Shown here one piece after another: positions 24,138 to 32,787 of a stretch of 64,000 nucleotides of DNA. Position 1 is the first letter of the stretch. Every line of letters starts with the position of its first letter. Below the pieces are notes generated by a model that was not told where the DNA came from, did no database searches, and saw only the letters and a program-made list of their open reading frames with translations. The stretch is taken from NCBI RefSeq assembly GCF_000743575.1, contig NZ_JQGC01000006.1, positions 310,001 through 374,000 of the forward strand, given 5' to 3'. The translations under genes and the position numbers were made by a program. The DNA is from Devosia riboflavina (GTDB lineage: Bacteria > Pseudomonadota > Alphaproteobacteria > Rhizobiales > Devosiaceae).

Positions 24138-25373
24138 ATGAGTAAGACAGCGGTAGAACACACCAATACCGGCGCAACGCCATGGACGCGTTTCGCCTCT
24201 TTCCTGGTCGACAAGATCGGCTTTGCCCTGATCGGTCACCCCAAGTTCGGGGCCGTGACCGTCATTCTGCCCAATGGCCGCACGCGGACCATGGGCAATA
24301 CCAAGACGGGCGAACACGCCGTCCTGCGACTCAATAATTTCAAGGTCATCACCGAGGCCATGCGCCGCGGCACGGTCGGCTTTGCTGCCGCCTATATGAA
24401 TGGCGACATCGAGGTCGACGACCTCACGGCGCTGTTCCGCTTTTTCCTGCAAAACCGCGACATGTTCGAAAGCGCTGGCAAGGGCTTCTTCCGCCGCGCT
24501 GCCACGGACCTGCATTATCACTTGTCGCGCCGCAACACGCTCGAAGGCTCCAAGAAGAACATTGCCGAGCATTACGACCTCGGCAACGACTTCTATGGCC
24601 AGTGGCTCGACCCCTCGATGACCTATTCCTCAGCGGTCTTCACCTCGGGCGATCAAAGCCTCGAAGAAGCCCAGCGCACAAAATATCGCCGCGTCGCCGA
24701 CATGGCCGGCGTCACGCCGGGCTCCTCCGTGCTGGAAATCGGCTGCGGCTGGGGCGGCTTTGCCGAAACCGTCGCCCGCGATTATGAGGCTAATCTGCGC
24801 GGCATCACCCTCTCCGCCGAACAGCTCAAATACGGCCAGGAGCGCTTGGCGCGCCAGGGCCTCGACAAGTTCGCCACCCTCGTCTTCGAAGACTATCGCC
24901 ACACCGAAGGGCAGTTCGACCATATCGGCTCCATCGAGATGATCGAGGCCGTGGGCGAGGACAATTGGCCGAGCTATTTCCAGACCGTGCATGATCGCCT
25001 GAAGCCGGGCGGCACCGCCGCCATCCAGGCCATCACCATCAACGAAGCCGATTTCGACGGCTATCGCAGCGGTCCCGATTTCATCCAGCGCTACATCTTC
25101 CCCGGCGGCATGCTGCTGACCAAGACCGTGATGCGCGAATTCGGCGAGAAATACGGCCTCGTCCTCGAGAACGTCGAAACCTTCCGCCTCTCCTACGCCA
25201 AGACCCTAAAACTCTGGCGCGAGCGTTTCCTCGAACGCTGGCCCATGATCGCCCCACTCGGCTACGACGAAACCTTCAAGCGCAAATGGGTCTATTATCT
25301 GAGCTATTGCGAAGCCGGTTTCACCGAAGGCTCTATCGACGTCGGCATCTACCAATACCGCCGTCCGGCGTGA
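24138..25373 (+). CDS. cfa: Cyclopropane-fatty-acyl-phospholipid synthase family protein
   Basis: The 411-residue SAM-dependent enzyme adds a methylene bridge to unsaturated phospholipid acyl chains at the membrane. The N-terminal lipid-binding part is followed by EHYDLGNDFYGQWLDPSMTY in the CFA synthase style. Then come SAM motif I (VLEIGCGWGGFAETVA, about 197-212), the GITLSAEQLKYGQER segment, and the active-site SIEMIEAVGEDNW. The end RRKWVYYLSYCEAGF-like region (KRKWVYYLSYCEAGF) is also typical. ATG 24138 was chosen because upstream codons lie in a hairpin. Several cfa-like paralogues occur in Rhizobiales, so exact substrate is unsure. Confidence 0.92.
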   Translation: MSKTAVEHTNTGATPWTRFASFLVDKIGFALIGHPKFGAVTVILPNGRTRTMGNTKTGEHAVLRLNNFKVITEAMRRGTVGFAAAYMNGDIEVDDLTALFRFFLQNRDMFESAGKGFFRRAATDLHYHLSRRNTLEGSKKNIAEHYDLGNDFYGQWLDPSMTYSSAVFTSGDQSLEEAQRTKYRRVADMAGVTPGSSVLEIGCGWGGFAETVARDYEANLRGITLSAEQLKYGQERLARQGLDKFATLVFEDYRHTEGQFDHIGSIEMIEAVGEDNWPSYFQTVHDRLKPGGTAAIQAITINEADFDGYRSGPDFIQRYIFPGGMLLTKTVMREFGEKYGLVLENVETFRLSYAKTLKLWRERFLERWPMIAPLGYDETFKRKWVYYLSYCEAGFTEGSIDVGIYQYRRPA

Positions 25374-25422
25374 GGTTGGGGCAGGTCCGGTACCAACACC
25401 CCCGTCCTCCCCATCTCCCGCG

Positions 25423-25450
25423 GTGTCATTCCCGCGAAAGCGGGAATCCC
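25423..25450. repeat. Half-element of the GTCATTCCCGCG palindromic repeat family
   Basis: GTGTCATTCCCGC followed by GAAAGCGGGAAT makes a short palindrome of the same type as the arms at 8514 and 54484, but the partner arm is missing or decayed. Confidence 0.6.
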
Positions 25451-25516
25451 GATTTTCCGGCCAGCGTACCTCGCAAGCGATCTGCATCGGGACTGCTCAC
25501 TTTGTGCTTCTAGCCA

Positions 25517-25621
25517 CCCCCACCCTTAATCCCTCCCCACAAGGGGGAGGGAGACGAAGGAGCCGGAAAGCCGAGGCAAGCGCCTCCCTCCCCCTTGTGG
25601 GGAGGGAATGAGGGTGGGGGT
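25517..25621. repeat. Large C-rich inverted repeat, copy 2
   Basis: The arms match copy 1 at 21177-21281 almost base for base (CCCCACCCTTAATCCC ... GAGGGTGGGG), while the central spacer has diverged. Conservation of arms but not spacer suggests a mobile or gene-converted palindromic element. It lies between cfa and the siderophore transporter operon. Confidence 0.85.
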
Positions 25622-25716
25622 GCTGAGAGCCACAATGTGCCCAACCTGAACAGTCCCCTTGATGGGGTAGGGCGTGCGGGGAGCCAAATGGCCAACCGGC
25701 CCCAACCGCCAAAACT

Positions 25717-25731
25717 TGACTTGACCATTCA
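25717..25731 (+). promoter_or_regulatory. Candidate RirA/IRO box (TGA-N9-TCA)
   Basis: TGA (25717-25719) and TCA (25729-25731) are nine bases apart, overlapping a TTGACT/TTGACC -35-like tandem and 46 bases before ATG 25777 of the siderophore operon. It is the second such match located directly upstream of an iron-uptake gene in this window. Confidence 0.5.
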
Positions 25732-25776
25732 GTTTTACGAAGGCAAAAAACGCGCACTTTGCAACCAGGTGAGCCC

Positions 25777-26730
25777 ATGACCCTTTGCGCCGTCGCTCTC
25801 GCAGCCCTGTCCTCCCTGGCACTGGCTGCCGCCGCTCATGCCGAACCCTGGACCTATATCGATGGCTCGGGCCAGACGGTCACCCTCGACGCGGCCCCCC
25901 AGCGCATCATCGCCAGCCAGGACGCCGCCGCCGGCCTCATTCCGCTCGGCATTCGCCCCGTCGGCATTTATGCCGATGGCCCGATCGCCGATGCCAAGGC
26001 CCTTCAGGGTCTCGATCTCACCGGCATCGAAATCATCGGCCAAGCCTGGGGCGAGGTCGATATCGAAAAGGCCGCCGCGCTCAATCCTGATCTGGTCCTC
26101 GCCGAATGGTGGGATCGCAACGCCACCTGGTCGGGCGGCGAAGATGTCGTCACGCTGCTGACCCAGCTCGCCCCCATCACCGGCGTTTCTGCCGGCGATT
26201 CCATCCTGGGCATGATCGAGGATTATGAAACCCTCGCCTTGAGCCTCGGTGCCGACCTCGCCCAACCCGCCATTGCTGCCGAAAAGACCGCCTTCGAAAC
26301 CGCCCTGACCGATTTCAAGGCCGCCATCTCCGCCAAGCCGGGCCTGAAAGTGCTCGCCGTCTATGCCGGCGACGACGCCCTTTATGTCGCCGATCCCGCG
26401 GGCGCTGCCGAACTCCTCGACATGCAGTCCTGGGGCCTCGACCTGATCGAGCCCGAGGGCGTCGATGCCGCAGGCAATAACTATTTTGAGACTGTTAGCT
26501 GGGAAAACGCTGACAAATACCCGGCCGATCTGATCCTCGTCGACAACCGCTCGCCCGCCACCATGAAAACGGCATTGGCCCAGCCCACCTGGACGCTCAA
26601 TCCCGGCGCCAAGGCCGGCCAGATCGCCGAATGGCCAGCCTTCTGGCTGCGCAACTACACCCACTATGCGGCCGCGCTCGCTGACCTGACCGCGGCCATC
26701 ACGACGGCCAATGCCGACCTCACGCCCTGA
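25777..26730 (+). CDS. Fe-siderophore ABC substrate-binding protein
   Basis: The 317-residue class III periplasmic binding protein is the first gene of a complete importer. It has a signal peptide (MTLCAVALAALSSLALAAAA) cleaved near AHA-EPW, then QRIIASQDAAAGLIPLGIRP and a long linker helix. ATG 25777 (AGGTGAG upstream) is preferred to the TTG at 25759. It shares fold but little motif identity with the tandem proteins at 16536 and 17560. Its stop codon overlaps the first permease start by one base, so the four genes form one operon, probably iron-repressed. Confidence 0.9.
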   Translation: MTLCAVALAALSSLALAAAAHAEPWTYIDGSGQTVTLDAAPQRIIASQDAAAGLIPLGIRPVGIYADGPIADAKALQGLDLTGIEIIGQAWGEVDIEKAAALNPDLVLAEWWDRNATWSGGEDVVTLLTQLAPITGVSAGDSILGMIEDYETLALSLGADLAQPAIAAEKTAFETALTDFKAAISAKPGLKVLAVYAGDDALYVADPAGAAELLDMQSWGLDLIEPEGVDAAGNNYFETVSWENADKYPADLILVDNRSPATMKTALAQPTWTLNPGAKAGQIAEWPAFWLRNYTHYAAALADLTAAITTANADLTP

Positions 26731-27761
26731 TGCAGGCGAGCCAGGCGAATAAGAAGACCGGCCGGGCGGCAACGCTCGGCCTCGGTCTCGCCCTCCTGGG
26801 CGCGGCACTCTTCGCCATCGTCCTGCTCTCCATGGCGACCGGCGCCCGCCCGATCCCCATCGACATGGTCTGGTCCGCGCTCGTTTCCTACGATCCCAAT
26901 TCCACCGAACACCGCATCATCTGGGACCTGCGCCTGCCGCGCACCGTCGTCGGTGTCCTCGTCGGCGCGGCCCTTGGCCTTGCCGGCGCCGTCCTCCAGG
27001 GCGCCACGCGCAACCCCCTGGCCGATCCCTCCATCCTCGGCATCAATTCCGGCGCAGCCCTCTTCGTCGTCATCGGCGTTTCCGCCTTCGGCATCACCCA
27101 GCTCAACCTCTATGTCTGGCTCGCGTTTGCCGGCGCCGGCATCGCCATGCTGGTCGTCTATGCCGTCGCCTCGCTCGGCCGCGAAGGCGCAACGCCGATC
27201 AAACTGGCCCTCGCCGGTGCCGCCATGACGGCGGTTATGCAAGCCATCATCAGCGCGGTTCTCCTCACCAGCCCCCGCACCCTCGATGAAGTGCGCTTCT
27301 GGCAGGTCGGCTCACTCGCCGGCCGTTCCATGGAAATAGCCCTCCAGGTCAGCCCGTTCATTCTCATCGGCGCCGCGCTCGCCCTCGCCAGTGCCCGCCT
27401 CCTCGATGGCCTCAGCATGGGCGACGACGTTGCCCGCTCCCTTGGCCAACGCATCGGCCTCTCCCGCGGCCTCGCCGGCCTCGCCTCCGTCATCCTCGCG
27501 GGTTCCGCCGTCGCTGCGGCGGGCCCCATCGCCTTTGTCGGCCTCACCGTTCCCCACGTCGCGCGCGCCATCACCGGCCCCGGCTACCGTTGGATTCTGC
27601 CCTATTCCATGCTGATGGCGCCCATCCTCCTCCTCGGCGCCGACGTCATCGGCCGCATTATCGCCCCGCCCGGCGAAGTGCAGGTCGGCATCGTCACCGC
27701 TTTCATCGGCGCCCCCTTCTTCATCGCCTTGGTCCGGCGCCGCAAATTGGCGACCCTCTGA
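26730..27761 (+). CDS. FecCD-family siderophore ABC permease 1
   Basis: The 343-residue polytopic BtuC/FecCD protein has about ten helices. Characteristic segments are LRLPRTVVGVLVGAALGLAG, LQGATRNPLADPSILGINSG, the ATPase-coupling region RSLGQRIGLSRG, and AVAAAGPIAFVGLTVPHVARAI. It would pair with the second permease to form the membrane channel. Start and stop overlap neighbours (1 base at the start; ATGA with the next gene). Confidence 0.95.
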   Translation: MQASQANKKTGRAATLGLGLALLGAALFAIVLLSMATGARPIPIDMVWSALVSYDPNSTEHRIIWDLRLPRTVVGVLVGAALGLAGAVLQGATRNPLADPSILGINSGAALFVVIGVSAFGITQLNLYVWLAFAGAGIAMLVVYAVASLGREGATPIKLALAGAAMTAVMQAIISAVLLTSPRTLDEVRFWQVGSLAGRSMEIALQVSPFILIGAALALASARLLDGLSMGDDVARSLGQRIGLSRGLAGLASVILAGSAVAAAGPIAFVGLTVPHVARAITGPGYRWILPYSMLMAPILLLGADVIGRIIAPPGEVQVGIVTAFIGAPFFIALVRRRKLATL

Positions 27762-28810
27762 TGACAGCCATCGACACCAGCTACATTGCAGGGGTCCGCC
27801 GCCAGCGCGAAAGCAAAGGCCGCCGCGTTACCCTTGGCCTCGTCCTGGCTCTGATCCTCGCCAGCGCTGCCGCCCTGACCCTCGGCGATTTCCCGGTCTC
27901 GCCCGAAGAAATCCTCCGCTCGCTCTTCTCCCCGTTGACCGGTTTTGCCAACAAAGGCGTCGATTTCATCGTCCTACAGGTCCGCGCCCCGCGCCTTTTC
28001 CTCGCGCTTCTCTCAGGCGCCGCCTTCGGCCTCTCCGGAATCATTTTCCAAACGCTTCTGCGTAACCCCTTGGCGAGCCCCGATATTATCGGCATCGCCC
28101 ATGGCGCCAGTGCCGCCGCCGTCTTTTGCATCATCGTCCTCGGCTGGACCGGCCTCGCCGTCTCGCTCGGCTCCTTCGCCGGCGCCCTTCTTACGGCCTT
28201 CGCCATCTACATCCTCGCCTGGCGCAATGGCGTCACCGCCTATCGCGTCGTGCTCATCGGCATCGGCGCCGCCGCCATGCTCAGCGCCGTCATTTCCTAC
28301 CTCTTCACCCGCGCCCGCCTTTTCGAAGTGCAGCAGGCCATGGCCTGGCTCGTCGGCAGCCTCAATGCCGCTCGCCCCGGCGATTCCGTCGTTCTCGCCA
28401 TCATGCTGGTACTAACCCTGCCGCTCCTGATCGCCCTCGTACGCGGCCTCGATGGTCTGGAATTGGGCGACGACACCGCCCATGCCCTCGGCACCCGCGT
28501 CGAACAAACCCGCCTCGGCCTCATGGTCACAGGCGTTGCCTTCGCCGCCTTCGCCACGGCCGCAGTCGGCCCCGTCGGCTTCGTCGCCTTCGTCTCCGGC
28601 CCCATCGCTCGCCGCCTCATGGGCGGGGCAGGGCGCGGCATTCCCCAGGCCGGCCTCGTCGGCGCCCTGGTCATGCTGGTATCGGACCTTTTGGCGCAAC
28701 ACGCCTTGCCAAATCTGCAACTGCCGACCGGTGTCGTCACCGGCGGCTTCGGCGCAGTCTTCCTGCTGTGGCTGCTCATCGTGTCCGGCCGTTCGGGCCG
28801 GGTGAATTGA
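27761..28810 (+). CDS. FecCD-family siderophore ABC permease 2
   Basis: The 349-residue second permease has VRAPRLFLALLSGAAFGLSG, FQTLLRNPLASPDIIGIAHG, and ATAAVGPVGFVAFVSGPIARRL, the counterparts of motifs in the preceding gene. The ATG at 27761 lies in an ATGA overlap with it; the open frame extending upstream to 27590 is only overlap. The heterodimer suggests FepDG- or FecCD-like architecture. Confidence 0.95.
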   Translation: MTAIDTSYIAGVRRQRESKGRRVTLGLVLALILASAAALTLGDFPVSPEEILRSLFSPLTGFANKGVDFIVLQVRAPRLFLALLSGAAFGLSGIIFQTLLRNPLASPDIIGIAHGASAAAVFCIIVLGWTGLAVSLGSFAGALLTAFAIYILAWRNGVTAYRVVLIGIGAAAMLSAVISYLFTRARLFEVQQAMAWLVGSLNAARPGDSVVLAIMLVLTLPLLIALVRGLDGLELGDDTAHALGTRVEQTRLGLMVTGVAFAAFATAAVGPVGFVAFVSGPIARRLMGGAGRGIPQAGLVGALVMLVSDLLAQHALPNLQLPTGVVTGGFGAVFLLWLLIVSGRSGRVN

Positions 28811-28821
28811 AGGAGACGAAC

Positions 28822-29634
28822 ATGACGCAAAACCACCAGCTCATGGCCGCCGGCCTGCACCTTGGTTATGCCGACCGCGAAATCGTCTCCGATCTCAATC
28901 TCAACGTCCCCGCCGGCAAGCTCACCGTCATCGTCGGCGCCAATGCCTGCGGCAAATCCACCCTGCTGCGCGGCCTGGCGCGCCTGCTGACCCCCAGCAA
29001 GGGCGCCGCCTATCTCGATGGCAAGCCCATCCACCAGATGCCGACCCGCGAAGTCGCCACCCTTCTCGGCGTCCTCCCGCAGTCCCCCATCGCCCCCGAC
29101 GCCATCACCGTCTCCGACCTCGTCGGCCGCGGCCGCTATCCGCACCAGGGCTGGTTCCGCCGCTGGACCCCCGAAGACGATGCCGCCGTCGCCGAAGCCC
29201 TCGGCGCCACGGATATGGGTGAACTCGCCGATCGTCCCGTCGATGAACTTTCCGGCGGCCAGCGCCAACGCGTCTGGATCGCCATGGCCCTCGCGCAACA
29301 GACCGATCTCCTGCTGCTCGACGAGCCCACCACCTTCCTCGACATCAACCATCAAGTGGAAGTCCTTGATCTCCTTACCGATCTCGTGAAGGAGCGTGGT
29401 CGCACCGTCGTCGTGGTTCTCCACGATCTCAACCTCGCCTGCCGCTACGCCGACCACATCGTCGCCATGAAAGCGGGAAAAATCGTCACCGAAGGCCTTC
29501 CCGTCGACGTCATGACCGAAGCGGTCGTCCGCGAGGTCTTCGGCATGACCTCGCGCATCGTCGTCGACCCGATTTCCGATACGCCGATGATCGTCCCCAT
29601 CGGCCGCCATCACGTCGAAAAGGCTGTCGCCTGA
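28822..29634 (+). CDS. Siderophore ABC transporter ATP-binding protein (FepC/FecE type)
   Basis: The 270-residue ATPase powers the importer. Walker A is slightly atypical (GANACGKST, about 39-47). The signature is LSGGQRQRVWIAMAL, Walker B is DLLLLDEPTTFLD, and the H-switch is VVLHDLNLACRYADH. ATG 28822 follows AAGGAGA. An in-frame extension upstream runs through the permease gene and is not coding. It is the last gene of the operon, with a terminator 8 bases after the stop. Confidence 0.95.
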   Translation: MTQNHQLMAAGLHLGYADREIVSDLNLNVPAGKLTVIVGANACGKSTLLRGLARLLTPSKGAAYLDGKPIHQMPTREVATLLGVLPQSPIAPDAITVSDLVGRGRYPHQGWFRRWTPEDDAAVAEALGATDMGELADRPVDELSGGQRQRVWIAMALAQQTDLLLLDEPTTFLDINHQVEVLDLLTDLVKERGRTVVVVLHDLNLACRYADHIVAMKAGKIVTEGLPVDVMTEAVVREVFGMTSRIVVDPISDTPMIVPIGRHHVEKAVA

Positions 29635-29642
29635 AAGCAAAA

Positions 29643-29673
29643 GCCCCGGAGGCTTTCGCCTTCGGGGCCGTTT
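29643..29673 (+). terminator. Terminator of the siderophore transporter operon
   Basis: GCCCCGGAGGC and GCCTTCGGGGC form an 11-bp stem with one mismatch and a TTTC loop, followed by CGTTTAT. The stem starts right after the stop codon of the ATPase gene. Confidence 0.8.
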
Positions 29674-29804
29674 ATCGGTCTTCGATATCTTTCAATCGCT
29701 TTCCGACCAAGAGGTAACGCGCGACCCGCCCGCCGGTTCCCGCCGCCCTTATTTTTCTCCAAAAAATTCGCACGCCGGTTGTCCCACGCATCCCAGCCTC
29801 CCGC

Positions 29805-29840
29805 TTGACTCCAATCTCATCAAGTGAACAAATAGAGAAC
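29805..29840 (+). promoter_or_regulatory. dinB promoter with LexA box
   Basis: TTGACT (29805-29810) is a -35 candidate. GAAC (29826-29829), seven bases, then GAAC (29837-29840) is the alphaproteobacterial LexA direct repeat (GTTC-N7-GTTC on the other strand), covering the expected -10 region. It is 33 bases before dinB, so SOS repression is strongly suggested. Confidence 0.85.
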
Positions 29841-29872
29841 AAAATTCAAGCAGAATTGGCAGCGGTGGCATC

Positions 29873-31129
29873 ATGTCGAAAGAACCGACTATCCTCCACG
29901 CCGATCTAGACTCCTTCTATGCCTCTGTCGAGCAACTGCTGAACCCCGACCTGCGCGGCAAGGCCATGGCCGTCGGCGGTGGTGTCGTCCTCGCCGCCTC
30001 CTACGAAGCCAAGGCCTTTGGCGTGCGCGGCGGCATGTCCGGCCGCAAGGCGCGCGAACTCTGCCCGCACCTGCTCTTCGTCCGCGGCAATTTCGATCAG
30101 TACCAACGCCTCGGCGACGCAGCCATCGCCATCCTCGAAGACTACACACCCCTCATCGAGCGCATCTCCATCGACGAAGCCTTTGCCGACGTCGCCGGCT
30201 GCACCCACCTCTTCGGCTCGCCGCGCGAAATCGCCGAAATCGTCCGCCGCCGTGTGCGTGACGAACTCGGCCTGCCCATTTCGGTGGGCGTCGCGCGCAC
30301 AAAACATCTCGCCAAGGTTGCATCGCAGGTGGCCAAGCCCGATGGCCTTGTCGTCGTCGATCCCGCAACAGAACTCGACTTCCTCCACGATCTGCCCGTC
30401 GGCCTCATGTGGGGCGTCGGCCCGGTCACCGAAGGAAAACTCAAGGCCGAAGGCATTCTGACCATCGGCCAATTGGCCAACGCTCCCGGCCGCTCGCTCC
30501 GCGGACTCCTGGGCGATGCGGCAGGCGAAAAGCTCTCGGATCTTGCCTGGAACCGCGACACCCGCGCCATTGTCAGGGAACATCGCGCCCGCTCGGCCGG
30601 CGCCCAATCCGCCCTCGGCCGCCAACCGGCCACCGAAGCGGTGTTCCGTCCCGTGCTCCAGCACCTTGCTGATCGCGTCACCTCGCGCCTGCGTGCAAAG
30701 TCCCTTGCGGGCCGCACCATCACCGTCCACGTCCGCTTCGCCGATATGCGCGCCGTCACCCGCGCTATGACCCTCGATGCGCCCGTCTCGGCCACCCTGA
30801 TCGTCGCCGAGATCGCCGAAGAACTGGTCCGCCAGGCCCTCGCCGACCACCCAAAGGAAAAATCGATCTCGCTGCTCGCCGTCTCGGTCTCGCACATCGA
30901 AGAGCAACGCGTGATCCAGCTCGAACTCTCGCTCGGCCTCGATGACGAAAAGCGTCGCCCCGGTTCACGCCAGGGCGCCGCCCGCTGGTCGGCCGATCGC
31001 GCCATGGACAAGGCCCGCACCCGCTTCGGCCGCGACGTCATCGGCTACGCCGCCGCCCATCTCGAACGCAAAAATTCCGTCCCCGACGCCTTCCGGGAGC
31101 TGGCCGAAAAGGACCTTGGCCGGAACTAA
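29873..31129 (+). CDS. dinB: DNA polymerase IV (Y-family, DinB)
   Basis: The 418-residue translesion polymerase has catalytic acidic residues in ILHADLDSFYASVEQ (about 7-21) and SIDEAFADV (about 103-111). The helix-hairpin-helix region is LMWGVGPVTEGKLKAEGI, and the C-terminal little-finger domain follows. The extreme C-terminus lacks an obvious QLxLF clamp motif, although IQLELSLGL (near 345) resembles it internally. It differs from ImuB by retaining all catalytic residues. It is preceded by a LexA box. Confidence 0.93.
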   Translation: MSKEPTILHADLDSFYASVEQLLNPDLRGKAMAVGGGVVLAASYEAKAFGVRGGMSGRKARELCPHLLFVRGNFDQYQRLGDAAIAILEDYTPLIERISIDEAFADVAGCTHLFGSPREIAEIVRRRVRDELGLPISVGVARTKHLAKVASQVAKPDGLVVVDPATELDFLHDLPVGLMWGVGPVTEGKLKAEGILTIGQLANAPGRSLRGLLGDAAGEKLSDLAWNRDTRAIVREHRARSAGAQSALGRQPATEAVFRPVLQHLADRVTSRLRAKSLAGRTITVHVRFADMRAVTRAMTLDAPVSATLIVAEIAEELVRQALADHPKEKSISLLAVSVSHIEEQRVIQLELSLGLDDEKRRPGSRQGAARWSADRAMDKARTRFGRDVIGYAAAHLERKNSVPDAFRELAEKDLGRN

Positions 31130-31236
31130 TGTTCATGCATGTCCTTTTTTGTCCGCTCTGCGTCTCGCCTATGCCTCGAAATCCTCGACAGAAAGCCTAC
31201 GATCGCGTCATATCCCGCATAACGGAGTGTCCAGAA

Positions 31237-31800
31237 ATGACCGATACCGCTCTTCTCGTTATCGACGCCCAGGAAAGCTTCCGCCAGCGCGCCAATTGGC
31301 ACGAAGTGGACAGCCCCACCTATCTGAAAAACCAGCAGGCCCTGATCGACGGCGCCCTGGCAAAGGGCTGGAAGATCGTCCGCGTCCTCCATGGCGAGCC
31401 CGAAGGCATTTTCTCGCTCGCTTCCGGCTTTGTGAAACCCCTCAGCGAACTCACCCTCGACAAGCCCGACCTCGAATTCATCAAGCTGCGCCACTCTGCC
31501 TTCGTCGGCTCCCCACTCGAAGTTTTTCTCATCGAAAGCGGCATCCGCCGCCTCGTCATCTCCGGCATCCGCACCGAGCAGTGCTGCGAAACCACCACCC
31601 GCCACGGCTCTGATCTCGGCTGGCAGGTCGATTATGTCACCGAAGCCACTCACACCATGCCGCTCACCGACGCCACCGGCAAAACCTGGACCGTCGAGGA
31701 ACTGAAGGCTCGCACCGCCGCCGTCCTCGATGGCCGCTTCGCCCGCGTCTGCACCATCGCCGAAGCCCTCGCCGGCGCCCCCAAGGCAGAGGCCGCATGA
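31237..31800 (+). CDS. Isochorismatase-family cysteine hydrolase
   Basis: The 187-residue hydrolase has the catalytic triad of the family: Asp in LLVIDAQESF (about 9), Lys in FIKLRHSAF, and the paired cysteines in GIRTEQCCETTTRHG. Members hydrolyse isochorismate, nicotinamide or other amides; the substrate is not predictable. ATG 31237 begins the conserved region; the upstream open frame from 31129 overlaps the dinB stop and is probably untranslated. Its stop overlaps the following regulator gene (ATGA), so the two form an operon. Confidence 0.88.
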   Translation: MTDTALLVIDAQESFRQRANWHEVDSPTYLKNQQALIDGALAKGWKIVRVLHGEPEGIFSLASGFVKPLSELTLDKPDLEFIKLRHSAFVGSPLEVFLIESGIRRLVISGIRTEQCCETTTRHGSDLGWQVDYVTEATHTMPLTDATGKTWTVEELKARTAAVLDGRFARVCTIAEALAGAPKAEAA

Positions 31801-32786
31801 CGGAAAGCCCGCGCCGCATCCCGACCTATGTCGTCCTGCCGGCGCGGACGCTGCTGCTCGACGTCGCGGGGCCGGTGGAAGCCCTGCGCTACGCCAATCG
31901 CGCCCAGGATCAGGTGCAATTCGACGTCCGCTATGTCGGCGCCTTGCGCGAAGTCACAACTTCGATCGGCCTAAAAATCTCCGGCATCGAGCCGCTGCCC
32001 GAAACGATAGAGCAGGGCGCCATGATCATCCTCTCCGGCCACACCGAAGAGCCCCTGCATGCCGGTCTTCCCCCGGACCCGCTCGATGCGGGCGCCGACG
32101 AAGCTGTCGCCTGGCTCCGCCGCGTGGTCGAGCCCGAAACCCTCCTCGTCTCCATCTGCTCCGGCGCACTACTCGCCGCCCGTGCCGGCCTTCTCGATGG
32201 CGTCAGTTGTACCACGCACTTTTCCGATTGCGGCGAACTCGCCGCCGTCGCCCCATCGGCAAAAGTGCTGGAAAACCGCCTCTATGTCGAAGATGGTAAT
32301 CGCTATACCAGCGCCGGTATCACCGCGGGCATCGACCTGATGCTCCACATCATTGGCCGCCTCACGAGCCCCGCGATCTCGGCCGCCGTCGCCCGCCAAC
32401 TCGTCGTCTATCTCCGCCGCGCCGGCACCGATCCGCAGCTATCGCCCTGGCTCGAAGGCCGCAACCACATCCACCCCGCCATCCATCGCGTGCAGGACGC
32501 CATCACGGCCGATCCCACCCGCGATTGGTCCCTCGAATCCCTCGCGCCCATCGCTTTCGCCAGCCCGCGCCATTTGAGCCGCCTCTTCAACGACCACGCG
32601 GGCATGAGCATCCCCGACTATCTCAACAAGCTCCGCGTCGCCTTGGCCCAGCAGTTGCTGACCGAAACCCGCCTCGACATCGAACGCGTCGCAGAAAAAT
32701 CCGGCTTCAATTCCAGCCGCCAGCTCCGCCGCGCCTGGAGCCGCATCAGCCCCACCCCACCCAGCGCCCTGCGCCGCTTGAGCTAA
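31797..32786 (+). CDS. GlxA-family AraC-type transcriptional regulator
   Basis: The 329-residue regulator joins an N-terminal DJ-1/PfpI amidotransferase-like sensor domain (about 10-190; SICSGALLAARAGLLDG is its nucleophile-elbow region) to a C-terminal AraC DNA-binding domain (about 235-329). The second motif is VAEKSGFNSSRQLRRAW. Regulators of this class often control catabolism of small nitrogen compounds and sit next to hydrolases. It is translationally coupled to the isochorismatase-like gene, which it may regulate. Its stop is one base from the convergent response-regulator stop. Confidence 0.9.
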   Translation: MTESPRRIPTYVVLPARTLLLDVAGPVEALRYANRAQDQVQFDVRYVGALREVTTSIGLKISGIEPLPETIEQGAMIILSGHTEEPLHAGLPPDPLDAGADEAVAWLRRVVEPETLLVSICSGALLAARAGLLDGVSCTTHFSDCGELAAVAPSAKVLENRLYVEDGNRYTSAGITAGIDLMLHIIGRLTSPAISAAVARQLVVYLRRAGTDPQLSPWLEGRNHIHPAIHRVQDAITADPTRDWSLESLAPIAFASPRHLSRLFNDHAGMSIPDYLNKLRVALAQQLLTETRLDIERVAEKSGFNSSRQLRRAWSRISPTPPSALRRLS

Positions 32787-32787
32787 A

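Noticed and set aside
28126..28821. N-terminal extension of the siderophore ATPase
   Set aside because: It is the open frame overlapping the second permease, Arg/Pro-rich nonsense; ATG 28822 has AAGGAGA.
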